From: Malachius bipustulatus
Taxonomy: Eukaryota; Arthropoda; Insecta; Coleoptera; Melyridae
Direction: 5' to 3'
DNA length: 64,000 bases
NCBI GenBank assembly: GCA_910589415.1
Contig: OU342634.1
Span: forward strand, 27,215,144 to 27,279,143
The notes below the pieces were generated by a model, which had not been told where the DNA came from, made no database searches, and saw only the letters and a list, made by a program, of their open reading frames with translations. This document shows positions 1-10,200 of this stretch, piece after piece (the first letter of the stretch is position 1; each line of letters opens with the position of its first letter). The translations under genes and the position numbers were made by a program.

Positions 1-330
1 TAATTTGAACTCCTTCAAATCATGATTCATATTTCCATTATCAACAATTTTTATATTTTTATTACAATTTCTTATTCCACTTATAATTTCTGTTACACTT
101 TCTATAAAATAATCATTGAATTTTTCTGCTATAGTTTCTTCTTTTTCGCACAAAACTCCGTCAAATTTCACAACATTGCCGATTTCCTTCTTATTTTTAT
201 TGCCTATAATTTTATTTAATGTTTTCCACATTTCTTTTATATTTTTTCTTTGACTATCTATCTTCTGCTCGTAATATTTTATCCTTTCATTTCTAATCAA
301 CCGCACTGTTTCATTTCTTTTTTGCCTATA

Positions 331-1526
331 CAGGGTGTCCGGAAATTATGAGCAAAAAATTAAGGGGGTGATTCTTCTTGATGAAATATTGCCAAAAGTA
401 TCTATAATTTTTTTTCGAAAACTCAAAAAGAAGAAAGTTATAAGCCTCCAAAGTTGATTTTTTTAAATCAATATTTTTTTATAACTTTTTTCTAGTGTAC
501 GGATTTTCTTAAAATTTGACACACTTGTCACTGATGTTGCTTTACATCCTTGGTCCAAATTAGACTTGAATCCCTCAAAATCAAAAGGCCTTAACTGCCC
601 TTGACCTTCAAAAAAGGCCTATAACTTTTTTCGTAATATTTTTTTCTGAGTTTTGAAGACGCACAATTGAAGAACGTGAAGAAATATTCGGAAAAAGTCC
701 TCTTTGTCTATCACGATAAAATGACCCGTTTCCGAGTAAAACTGTTTTAAAAATTTTCCTGCACTAAAATTGATCACCATAAACTATGATCATTCTGCAA
801 CAACACCAAAGCATGCTTTGGAAACAGCTGCAGGATTGCCTAGTTATGTACAAAACAGAGACATTCGTATATAAATAGACTGGAAATGATTTTTTTTTTG
901 AAAATGAAAAAAACTTTTAATCATTTTTTTTTAATAAAATAATAAAATAATTTTAATTAAAAAAAATAATAAATTGCTGTCAAAATGAAATCCAAAGCAA
1001 ACGTCTTGTTTCCTAGGCAACCCTGCCACCGTTCCCAAAACATGCTTTGGTATTGTTGCAGAATGATCATAGTTTATGGTGATCAATTTTAGTGCAAGCA
1101 AATTTTTGAAACAGTTTTACTCGGAAGCAGGTCATTTTATCGTGATGGACAAAGAGGACCTTTTCCGAATATTTCTTCATGTTCTTCAATTGTGCGTCTT
1201 CAAAACTCAGAAAAAAATATTACGAAAAAAGTTATAGGCCTTTTTTGAAGGTCAAGGGCAGTTAAGGCCTTTTGATTTCGAGGGATTCAAATCTAATTTG
1301 GACCAAGGATGTAAAGCAACATCAGTGGCAAGTGTGTCAAATTTTAAGAAAATCCGTACACTAGAAAAAAAGTTATAAAAAAATATTGATTTAAAAAAAT
1401 CAACTTTGGAGGCTTATAACTTTCTTCTTTTTGAGTTTTCGAAAAAAAATTATAGATACTTTTGGCAATATTTCATCAAGAAGAATCACCCCCTTAATTT
1501 TTTGCTCATAATTTCCGGACACCCTG
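331..1526. mobile_element. Non-autonomous mariner-like foldback element, 1.2 kb, TA target site
   Basis: It starts CAGGGTGTCCGGAAATTATG at 331 and ends with the reverse complement at 1526, flanked by TA on both sides (329-330, 1527-1528). The two halves are near-perfect inverted copies over roughly 450-500 bp each; for example, the GATCACCATAAACTATGATC block near 772 is mirrored near 1065-1084. It has no transposase. It is inserted in the pre-RT linker of the surrounding retrotransposon. Confidence 0.85.
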
Positions 1527-2003
1527 TATATGTCCCATTCATTTGGTGAGTTAGTTAATACCCATCGTTTGTGGGCATTGTTTCTATTCCTTATGAACTC
1601 TTTTATTTTATTGTTGAACCAGTGACATTTTCTATTCATCATCAACACCTTTCTTTCTGGTGTAATGACATTTTGGATCTCTTTTAACTTTGCTATATGG
1701 TCGCTGATTCTTTCATCGGCGCTGCCTATGTAATAATTCCACTTTATGTCTGTCAGAATAAATTTAGCTTCTCTGTCACTAATTATCTGCTTTCTAATTA
1801 TTTGAACTTTTCTTAATTCTGTCTCTAACTCTATTTCTAGCTTAATAGTCCTATGGTTTGTATATCCCGGCTCTTTTATAATATACTCAAATCTGTGTCA
1901 TTAGTTACGACTAAATCTATTGTTGTCTTTTCAACAAACTGTTCGAAAAAATCAAGAAACTGTATTTTTGATGATCCCGGTGAACGATACACCCCAGCCA
2001 ATA

Positions 2004-3587
2004 CAGGGTGTTCTACAAGCTCTATGACAAACTTTGACAGATGGTAGGTTGCTTGATTTTAAACATATTTTTTTTAATAAACATGGGTCCGATTCGTTTT
2101 TGTTTAGAAGTTACAAGCATTTAAAGAATCGTAATTTTTTCAGTCAACCAGGAAGTGACACTAAGTCGCTATGTCACTAAGACACTATGTCAACCAATGT
2201 ACACTTATAAAATATACACTTACTTCAATGAAAAACGTAGGCTGATAAATAGAAATATCGGTTGTTATGACAATAATAATTGTTAGTGTCATTTTAATTA
2301 TTTATTAGATATTTCGTGTGAAAGTTATAAATAAAAAATGCATTTATTCTCGACTGAGGAATATGCAGATATTGTGTTTGTATATGGATATTCCAATGGT
2401 AACGCCAGACAAGCTGCTCAAGAATACCGACGCAGGTATCCAAATAGACATCAACCTGCCCACACGGTGTTTAGTGCATCATTTCGTAGACTTCGAGAAG
2501 CAGGTAATCCCGCTCCAAAGAAGGCTATTCGCCCTACTGAAGTAAATGTACAAGATGAAGAAAATGTGATAGATGCTGTCCTCGATAACCCTTCAATCAG
2601 TGTTCGGCGTATTTCTAGTAACCTTCATGTATCACCGAATTTTGTATGGCGTGTATTGAACAGAGAAATGTTACACCCGTTTCATCGCCAAAATGTACAG
2701 GCATTGCATGCTGGAGATGCCCCACAGCGATTAGGATTTTGTCGCTGGTTACTTCAGCAACAAGCACAAAATGATAGATTCATTTCGCTCGTCATGTGGT
2801 CTGATGAAGCGTGCTTTACTAGGGATGGCATAAATAATAATGATAATGAACATGTATGGGCGTTGCAAAATCCACTTGCAATTAGACCAAGACGATTTCA
2901 GCAACGATTCAGTGTCAACGTTTGGGGTGGCATTTTCAACAATAATTTATTACCTGTGCATGTTCTAAATGATCGTTTAAATTCAGATCTTTATAGACAT
3001 TTCTTAGATTAGAACACGACCTTTTAGAGTTTATTGATGACGTGCAACTCAATATTATTCAAAATATGTGGTATCAGCATGACGGTGCACCACCACATAG
3101 AGGAAGACAAGTTGCTGCTTGGCTAAATGAACATTTCCCGAATAAATGGATAGGTCATAGAGGTCCAATATCATGGCCACCTCGTTCTCCCGATCTGAAT
3201 CCTCTGGATTTTTATTTATGGGGACACATGAAGCAGCTGGTCTACCATGTTGAAATCGCTACCCATCAGCAGTTACTTGAAAGAATTCAAGATGCAGCTA
3301 ACCAAATAAGAAATGATCCAAATCTCATTCTTCGAGTGACCGAATCTTTAGTTCGTCGATGTGAGGCTTGCATTCAAGCTGAGGGTGAACATTTCGAACA
3401 ATTTTTATAGTCTTAAGTTTTGTGATTATCATTTAATTTAAATTTTTATTGTTGATTGTTAATAAAGGTTAAATGCTTGTAACTTCTAAACAAAAACGAA
3501 TCGGACCCATGTTTATAAAAAAATATGTTTAAAATCAAGCAACCTACCATCTGTCAAAGTTTGTCATAGAGCTTGTAGAACACCCTG
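2004..3587 (+). mobile_element. Tc1/mariner-superfamily element with ~120-bp terminal inverted repeats
   Basis: It begins CAGGGTGTTCTACAAGCTCT at 2004 and ends in the mirror sequence at 3587, flanked by TA (2002-2003 and 3588-3589). The terminal inverted repeats extend about 120 bp, up to the block around AACAAAAACGAATCGGACCC. It carries one transposase gene with a single frameshift. It lies in the endonuclease domain of the host retrotransposon. Confidence 0.9.
2338..3410 (+). pseudogene. Tc1/mariner transposase, one frameshift
   Basis: The N-terminal part (2338-3012, starting MHLFSTEEYADIVFVYG) has the insect-type helix-turn-helix region seen in many DDE_3 transposases, followed by the first catalytic Asp in VMWSDEACF. 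The reading frame shifts near 3003-3012, and the rest (to 3410, ending EHFEQFL) holds the second Asp in WYQHDGAPPH and the third acidic motif in PRSPDLNPLDFYLWG. I count 36 residues between the second and third Asp. Apart from the frameshift it is intact, so it is probably a young inactive copy. Confidence 0.88.
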
Positions 3588-3671
3588 TATAAAGGAGTTC
3601 TTTCTATCAACATCAACTACTTTAATACTAACTACCCAGTAATTCCTTCCACAGCATAGGACTCTGAGGTA

Positions 3672-3903
3672 CGGTTGCACAAACGTTAATTACAGATCTG
3701 CCAGATAATTACTGATTTTAAAATGCCCTGTATTATCAAATTGTTGGTCTGATATTGCTGGAAGTAAATTCTACCCCCTTTTAGAAGAGTTAATTGCTAA
3801 TAAAAACTAAAAGATCATTCAAAATATTCACAATATTTTCAAAATTTGCATTTTAAAATCGGTAATTATCTGACAAATCTTTAATTAACGTTTGTGCAAC
3901 TGG
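3672..3903. mobile_element. Short MITE with GTTGCACAAACGTTAATTA ends
   Basis: An inverted repeat of about 55 bp per arm: GTTGCACAAACGTTAATTA at 3674 pairs with its complement ending at 3900, and GATTTTAAAATG pairs across the centre. It is about 230 bp long with no coding capacity. It interrupts the endonuclease of the host retroelement. I could not fix the target-site duplication. Confidence 0.7.
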
Positions 3904-4456
3904 CCCTAAGTGTTGACAGTCTATTATGTGATCTAAAATATACAACTCCCCCCCCCCCCCCCAGTATGTTTACTATTTGAATTCACTCTAATAATATTAT
4001 ATTCATCTATTTCTACTTCACTTTCTTCAATGTCTTCTGTCAGATATGTTTCACTTAAAACTAGTATTGATGGTTCATAAAGGTGCGTATTCATTAGAGC
4101 ATTTTAGTACGAACGAACCTAACGAGCCGAGCGCGCACGAACGAACTGAACAAAAATTCGACGAGCAAAAGCTCGTGATATTTGGAGCGCTTGTGCGTTC
4201 GTCGTGTTCCTATGTTCAGTAGTAGTGTTGTTTTTTTTTTCTCACCTCAGCAGTGTCTATTGTACTCCTGGGTTTATCTCTATCCAACAGAAATGCCAAG
4301 CGAGGAAAGGCAAACCATTTGGAAACAAATATTTCATGCCTACCTAACAAATAAGTTAATACCTCGGTTAATACAATATTATTATTATTTTTGTATATAA
4401 TTTATCCCCAGTCTAGTCCCAATTAATAATTTATTCACATATACCTACGTACCTTA

Positions 4457-5179
4457 TTATTTTTCGGTTCCAATGGATCGTTTTCCTTTCGCTTTTTCTC
4501 TTCTAAAGCTTGTCAGAATACTATCCATTTTCTTTTTTGCCTCGCCAGAATCACATCCCAAACTGTTGTCTATATGCGTCCAAACCCATTGGAGGAACCT
4601 CTTAGGGTTGAGACAAGCCAAAGAACTTCTCGGGAATTTTAACCGAGAAAGGTCGAAGACACTCTTCAACCTCAACAAGGAACGTCTCAGAACACTGACG
4701 GGATTCCTAACGGAACATTGTAAGCTCAAGGAACACCTGAGGAAGTTAGGCATAGAAAAGAATGGCGTCTGCAGATTCTGCGGGAAAGGAGACGAGACAC
4801 CACGTCACCTACTGCTCAACTGCGATGCGTTAGAACTCAAAAGAAGAAATGTTCTGGGCCACCACTAGCTAGAGGCCGGGAACTTACCCGACCTTGATCC
4901 TCTCAAAATCCTGAAGTTTCTCAAGGAAACGGACCTGGAGAGGGTGCTTCACTAAAGGGATTCCACACCAGGCGAAGCACAGTAGAGGGGATACAATAGA
5001 TCTTTTAGGTCGCAGTAACTAGATCACCCTCAATATACAAATACAAATACAAATACAATACAATATGCGTCCAGTCATCAAATTTCTTTACTTAATCCAT
5101 GCCTTGGATTCCACAGTACTGGATAATATTGTTCATAAATATCTATAAGTTGCAAACATTTTTCCCTATTCCAATCCAT
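4457..5179 (-). pseudogene. MADF-domain protein of the Harbinger element, split by a retrotransposon
   Basis: The N-terminal half begins at 5179 (MDWNREKCLQLIDIYEQYYP, then LWNPRHGLSKE). The C-terminal half ends at 4457 (WTHIDNSLGCDSGEAKKKMD, then ILTSFRREK). Together they match the MADF/Myb-like pattern: LI..Y...P.LW, DDWTxI, and the LxxxFRRE helix. An insertion at 4583-5062 separates the halves, and a frameshift lies near 5080. In active elements this protein helps the transposase bind the ends. Confidence 0.7.
4583..5062 (+). mobile_element. 5'-truncated non-LTR retrotransposon 3' end inside the Harbinger element
   Basis: The insert is flanked by an 11-bp duplication, ATATGCGTCCA (4572-4582 and 5063-5073). 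It encodes the C-terminal tail of a Jockey-type ORF2 after RNase H, including RLRTLTGFLTEHCKLKEHL and the zinc knuckle CRFCGKGDETPRHLLLNC. It ends in an (ATACAA)n-like tail. This is third-level nesting: a retroelement in a DNA transposon in a retroelement. Confidence 0.85.
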
Positions 5180-5569
5180 TATTTCTATTTTTTTTTAATT
5201 TTAACAAAATAATCAGAAATTAAATTATCCCAAAATTTGCCCCGAATACTTGTTTGGAGCGAACAAGACGAACCACCGTCCCCACTGAACATCAATGAAC
5301 AACTAAATCCCTTTGATAAAAGCAGATTTACCGACAAGCCGTCGATAAAGTTTGGTGCGTTCTGTTCAGCAAAATTATGCTCGGAAACTGGTACTCACTT
5401 AGCGAATTCAGCGCTGCGCGCTCGGCTCGTTCGGTTCGTTCGTACTAAAATGCTCTAATGAATACGCACCTTAACACTCTACAAAGTATTTTATTTCATC
5501 CAAATGTGCCACTACACTTTGTGCATTGTACATGAATATCCTATTACGATCTGCTTCTCCTACGTTTTG

Positions 5570-6684
5570 TCAACTATTATACTGTATTCTCTCTCTCTTT
5601 CTCTCCATTTGTCGAATTAACACTGGACACCTCCTGTCAAACACCCCATGCTTCACATCGAAACTCAGTCCCAACTTTCTATTTGCTTCTATACAATTTA
5701 TACACGAATTCTCTTCGCTTGAACAATCATCTTCATTGTGGTCTTCCACTCCACATCGCCAGCATGCTTTTTTGTCTTCAGCTATCTTTCTACAGTCATT
5801 TGCCTTGTGATTGAAACCCCAACACCTAAAGCAACGCAAGATATCTACACATTCATAAACTGTACAAATGCTCCACTTTATCTTTAGTTTACCTAGTTGA
5901 ATTATTTCCTTAAACGAAGTAGCATCTGTCTCTATCACTGCCATATAACCTCTCTTCACTTTTTTTATAACTTTTATTTCAATTTCGATATCCTCCTCAA
6001 TTGAATTTTGCTTGATTATACACTGTTTCAGCTCCTCTCTTGATAAATTTTCTTCAATGCCAATAATTTTTATTCTTGGTTTCATCTTTAATTTCATATT
6101 GTTTCCCCAATTTTCTTTCTACATCATTTTTCAATTTTTGTTTGTCTTCACTATTTTTGCAACAAACCGCAATTCCACCATTTTTTATTCCTGTCAACTT
6201 TTTTATTCCAATCTTGAGTTCTGATGGATCCACCAATTTCTTAACTTCTTTCCTTGTATCCTCAACACTCTGGCTTGTTTTTCCTATTGGTCGAATAACC
6301 AAAGCATGGGAATCTCCACGTTTTTTTTTTGTGTTTGCATAGCTTTCGGTTTGTTTCCACTCTTGCTTTAGTTCTTGAATCTCCCTTCTAATTTCTCGTA
6401 CTTCCTTTGACATGTTTGCTATTACATCATTCACCGCAATTAAGTTCTTCACTTTTCCGAACAATCTTTGTCTCAGTTTCATTCCTTTCCTTTATCAATT
6501 TACTACATTTTCCACATGTAGACCAAGTTTCTATCTTTTTCAACTGAAGAACCCTGACCTCAGTTGCCGACAATGTTTTACTCGTGCATTTTTCACATAA
6601 TGGCCTTCTACAACAATCACATAAAAAACACTTCTCTCCTATTAACTTTTGTTCAACAACCTTTTTACATTTAATGCAAACCAT
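5570..6684 (-). pseudogene. Retrotransposon ORF1 (PHD-like zinc finger plus CCHC knuckles), frameshifted
   Basis: Three overlapping frames cover what was one ORF1 protein: 6684-6427, 6482-6054 and 6097-5570. The first begins MVCIKCKK and holds a Cys-rich PHD/RING-like finger (CIKC, CFLCDCC, CEKC, CGKC). The second is a predicted coiled coil (KEVREIRREIQELKQEW). The third holds an RNA-binding-like fold (KPRIKIIGIEENL) followed by retroviral-type zinc knuckles (CFRCWGFNHKANDC, CWRCGVEDHNEDDC, CINC). This is the nucleic-acid chaperone of non-LTR elements. At least two frameshifts (near 6440-6480 and 6060-6095) break it. Having both a PHD-like finger and CCHC knuckles in one ORF1 is notable. Confidence 0.85.
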
Positions 6685-6716
6685 CGTGCCACATTGATCT
6701 TAAAGCAGCCAGAAAC

Positions 6717-7273
6717 CAGGAAACAGAAAACTACGTGGCAACACTGTTTGAACACAAGCTCAATCTGCAATGTTTGTTTATAACTGCCAGATAGTGGCTA
6801 TATCTATCAGCTGGTATGTAAATCTCCAAATTCAAGCTTGTTATCACTTTACTGTTTATCTCTCTATTTATCAGAGTTTTCACAAAAAAGCCCTCAATCA
6901 TCAAATAGAAATGACATTTTCAAAATGTGTTCTATTTTCTCCGCTAATTGATGCATCACGACAAAACCAAAACGTTCATTGTGTAGACCACAAACCCAGC
7001 TTTAATTCAACACCTTTTTCACAATTTTTCTCCACTTTTAAACCTCTTTAAATTAATCTTACTGATAGAGCAATTTTCATATTGACTATAGAAAGATTAA
7101 TTGATGTTATCATCTGCGCTTGGGGTCTTGGTAGTCCGACACTCTACGCCCCTCCCATCTCCTTTCTCCCTTAGTGTGAAGTTACGCTTGTTCACTCTAA
7201 TAGTGCTAGATTAGTGAGACTCTATTGTAATCGTATCGTAATAAATCGGTCTGAATTATTAATTTCTCCGCAG
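6717..7273 (+). other. Remaining intron sequence upstream of the first visible XMAP215 exon
   Basis: AT-rich sequence between the 5' end of the retrotransposon ORF1 and the splice acceptor at 7273 (TTTCTCCGCAG). It may include the 5' UTR of the retroelement. I see no gene or convincing repeat here. Confidence 0.4.
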
Positions 7274-10200
7274 GTATAAACGTGTGCATGCCGTCTCCGG
7301 CGGCCTGTTTGAAAGAAGTGGCGAAGCAGATATCGGACCGCGACAATTCGGTTCGAAACGCCGCACTGAATTGCATTGTGCAGGCTTACTACATCGTCAA
7401 TGAGAAAGTTTACAAAATGATCGGCAATGTAAGAAGCGTTTCTCCGTGAAGTATCTTCTTGCCTCAACCGTAAATTCTTGTTTTAGATATCCGACAAGGA
7501 TATGTCGCTACTCGAGGAACGGATCAAGCGAGCCGGGCGGAAGCTCAGCGCGCAACCGCCGAAAGCTGAAACGGCGGCGGTTCCCTCGCCAGTGTCGAAT
7601 CGGTCGCCTCTGAGAGAGAACGGCAGAAACAGCGAACCGATCAACGACTGCGAGTCCAATAACGTCGACGAAGAGGAACTGGAAGATTTACCGCAACTGA
7701 CGTGAGCTGCTCCTTTTGTTTGTTATTTTTGTTTTCGGTAAAATGTTCTTAATGTAAAAAAGCTGAAAAAGTGTGAATTTTCAACTTTAAAAAATTTCTG
7801 TTTTCCTGGGTAGGGCTTTGAAAATTTAGCTTAGGGACGCATGTACCCTTGATGATTCCGAAACTGAAAGTTGAGATATAAGCTTTCAAAGTTAAAAAAT
7901 GTACGTTTTGAATTTTTTTCAACGAATATGAAGACCCTATAATATGAGAACCAAAAAACTACCTTACAAACATAACAAAAAGTTTCACATAGACCGACCT
8001 CTTTCAGGCTTCCCCCTCAATTGCCGACAGTAAATGAACCTGAAGAAACCAAAGGTCCGTACAGATTGGATCCTGAATTTTTGAAAGAGCTGGAGAGCAA
8101 GGTCATCGTGGTGCCGCACGTCACCCTCAAAGAATTCGACCTGGATTTCCTCAAGGAAGAAACCAAAATTCCCAGTTACTACGATAAACAGGCGAGGTAA
8201 TGCCGTTTTCTATAAACACAATCACTATCACAATATCTATAAGAACATCGTTAATTTTTCCAGAGTGATGCCGCTTTCGCCTCCGAAACCGATCGCCCCG
8301 AGCGATATAACTACCAGACTGAGTTTTACCAAGTCTCCAGAGATTCCCAAAATGCAGCCGATAATGCAGCGAGCCATCCCTCAGATCGGCTCCTACGATA
8401 AAGCCACATCACTTATTGTAAGAAATATTTAAAAGAAGTAGTTCGTTTTTTTTAATCGATTTTTCTTCATCGCAGGGTATGGAACAGATCCAGGAAATCT
8501 TACGTTCGAGCGGAAGTAACCAAATGATCGACTACGAAAACGAATTCATGTTGGCGGTGACATCTCAGTTGAAGATCTTGCACCGCCAGGATCCGGTTCT
8601 GGATAGGGACGTGCCAAAGTTGTACAGACGAATCTTAACCGTGATCGATTTGGTAAGGATGATGCCAATATTGGCCGGGTGGACGATTAATATTTAATTT
8701 TGATTTTCAGTTTTACTCGAATAAAATATTGGGTCGGCAAGTTTCTCAGGAGGTATTGCGAGAAATTATGGGCGAACTCATCATACTGATTGTCGAGAAA
8801 AAGTTGGAATCCTGCCCGAACGGAGAAGCCTACATCCGGATTATCAATTTGCACTGCGCCAAACTCATCGAACGCTCCGATCACACTAAAATAATCTGGT
8901 GAGTAGTAAAATTCCCCCGTATTATCACACATAACTCAAAATGTTGTGACTTCTTCAGCGCCCTGATCGAGCTTCTCCAGCACTACATCTCGGTGGAGCA
9001 GTCCCGTCCGACCGAGCTGGTGATGAAGTGTCTCTGGCGAGCGATCAAACTGATGCCGGGCTGGGGCGATCAGTTGGACTATGAGGAGGTGCTCCTCTAC
9101 GTGCACCTGTTCCTCCGCGATTTCCCTTCCGAGTGGTGGCGCGGCCGCGAAATGGACACGCCGTTACGCACCATCAAGACTATCGTACACTCGAGCGTTA
9201 AGATCAAGGGCCCCAACATCAAGGGGTACCTGGGAAAGTGCAGAAATCGAGGACAATCTGAGGTCGAAACTTACATAAATAAGGTCTTGAAGGTTAGATC
9301 ATTTCTCTCAATTTTTTTATAACAATCTATTTCACAATAATAATTTTCCAGTTTATATTTATTTACAATAATAATAACAATAACCTCACAATGAATAATC
9401 ACTAGAAACACTCTCTCTAGAGTCTAGACTAGAGTCTCTTTTATTATCTTTCCAAAGAATTAACTGATCATCTCCAATCATCGATCTTATTCTGATACCA
9501 CTCAAAACGTGACTAGACTTAACCTTATGAAATGTCAAGTAGTTCTGTCACTATCGAAAGGTTCCCTTTTCCGAAATACAGAATGTTTCTTATAGCATTA
9601 ATGCATTCCAAATTCTAACAGGGCCAGCCAGAATTTACACAAATGGAAGAAGAAGATTCCATAACCACATTTTAATAGCGAAATTATAATAAATCTGCGC
9701 GGTTGTGACTGGCACCAACCTTGGGGTTAACTCCCCCACTAAATAAGTAATTTCGTTTTCTTGAACTTTCAAGGGATTTCAAACCTGACTTGTTTTAAAA
9801 ACAAATTGATCATTACTATGGTGGTACAATCTTGAAGCTGCTAAGTCCATGCACGCGTGCACATTACTATTTTTCCTACTGAAAATCCAAGAAAAAAAGC
9901 CTTGGATTTAGTAGGAGAGTTATCTTCACCAATAGCAACAATCAATTTTTTCCGAGCAAGTCTGGTTAAGTATGAAAAAAAATTCAAGCAAGTCCTTGGT
10001 TAATTCTGAAAGTTTTTTTTGCCGTTGTTGGTAATACAGTTGTAAGGCTGACTCTCCCACCAAATCCAAGGCCATTTCTTTTCCTAATTTTCATGTTGAG
10101 AAACAGTGCAATCCACTCCAAGATTGCACCAACATCACTGATCGATTTTCTTTTGAACAAGTGAAAATCTTTCTTTCTTTTTGAGCAAGTATGAAAAAAC

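Larger units (their letters stand above)
4081..5471. mobile_element. PIF/Harbinger-type DNA transposon remnant, TAA target site
   Basis: The ends AGGTGCGTATTCATTAGAGC (4081) and the mirror at 5471 form ~50-bp terminal inverted repeats that continue through the GAACGAAC-rich, GCTCGG segments. TAA flanks both sides (4078-4080 and 5472-5474), a 3-bp TWA duplication typical of PIF/Harbinger. Inside is a minus-strand MADF-domain gene, the usual partner of Harbinger transposases, split by a later retrotransposon. No transposase remains. Confidence 0.85.
1..5560 (-). pseudogene. Retrotransposon ORF2: endonuclease domain and pre-RT linker, interrupted
   Basis: The fragments, in order, are 5552-5475 (FMYNAQSVVAHLDEIKY), 4077-3910 (PSILVLSETYLTEDI, with the LSET signature of APE endonucleases), 3670-3590 (NYWVVSIK), 2001-1529 (LAGVYRSPGSSKIQFLDFF; IDLVVTN) and 327-1 (NERIKYYEQKID; MWKTLNKIIGNK). 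The last is the linker that normally precedes the RT. A poly-C tract (about 3947-3962) lies inside the endonuclease. Frame changes and an in-frame stop near 1880 show decay. The reverse transcriptase is outside the window. Confidence 0.8.
1..6690 (-). mobile_element. Broken Jockey-type non-LTR retrotransposon, host of nested insertions
   Basis: Minus-strand element running off the left edge, lying in the XMAP215 gene's intron. Read from right to left it has ORF1 (6684-5570), an exonuclease-endonuclease-phosphatase (EEP/APE) domain (about 5552-1900), and the linker before the reverse transcriptase (about 1850-1). The RT itself would lie beyond position 1. Removing the insertions at 331-1526, 2004-3587, 3672-3903 and 4081-5471 rejoins the reading frame at several junctions, for example between ...NEWDIY and RQKRNE at 1529/330. 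This shows those insertions are younger than the host element. Frameshifts and stops show it is dead. The 5' end of the element is not defined to the right of 6690. Confidence 0.85.
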
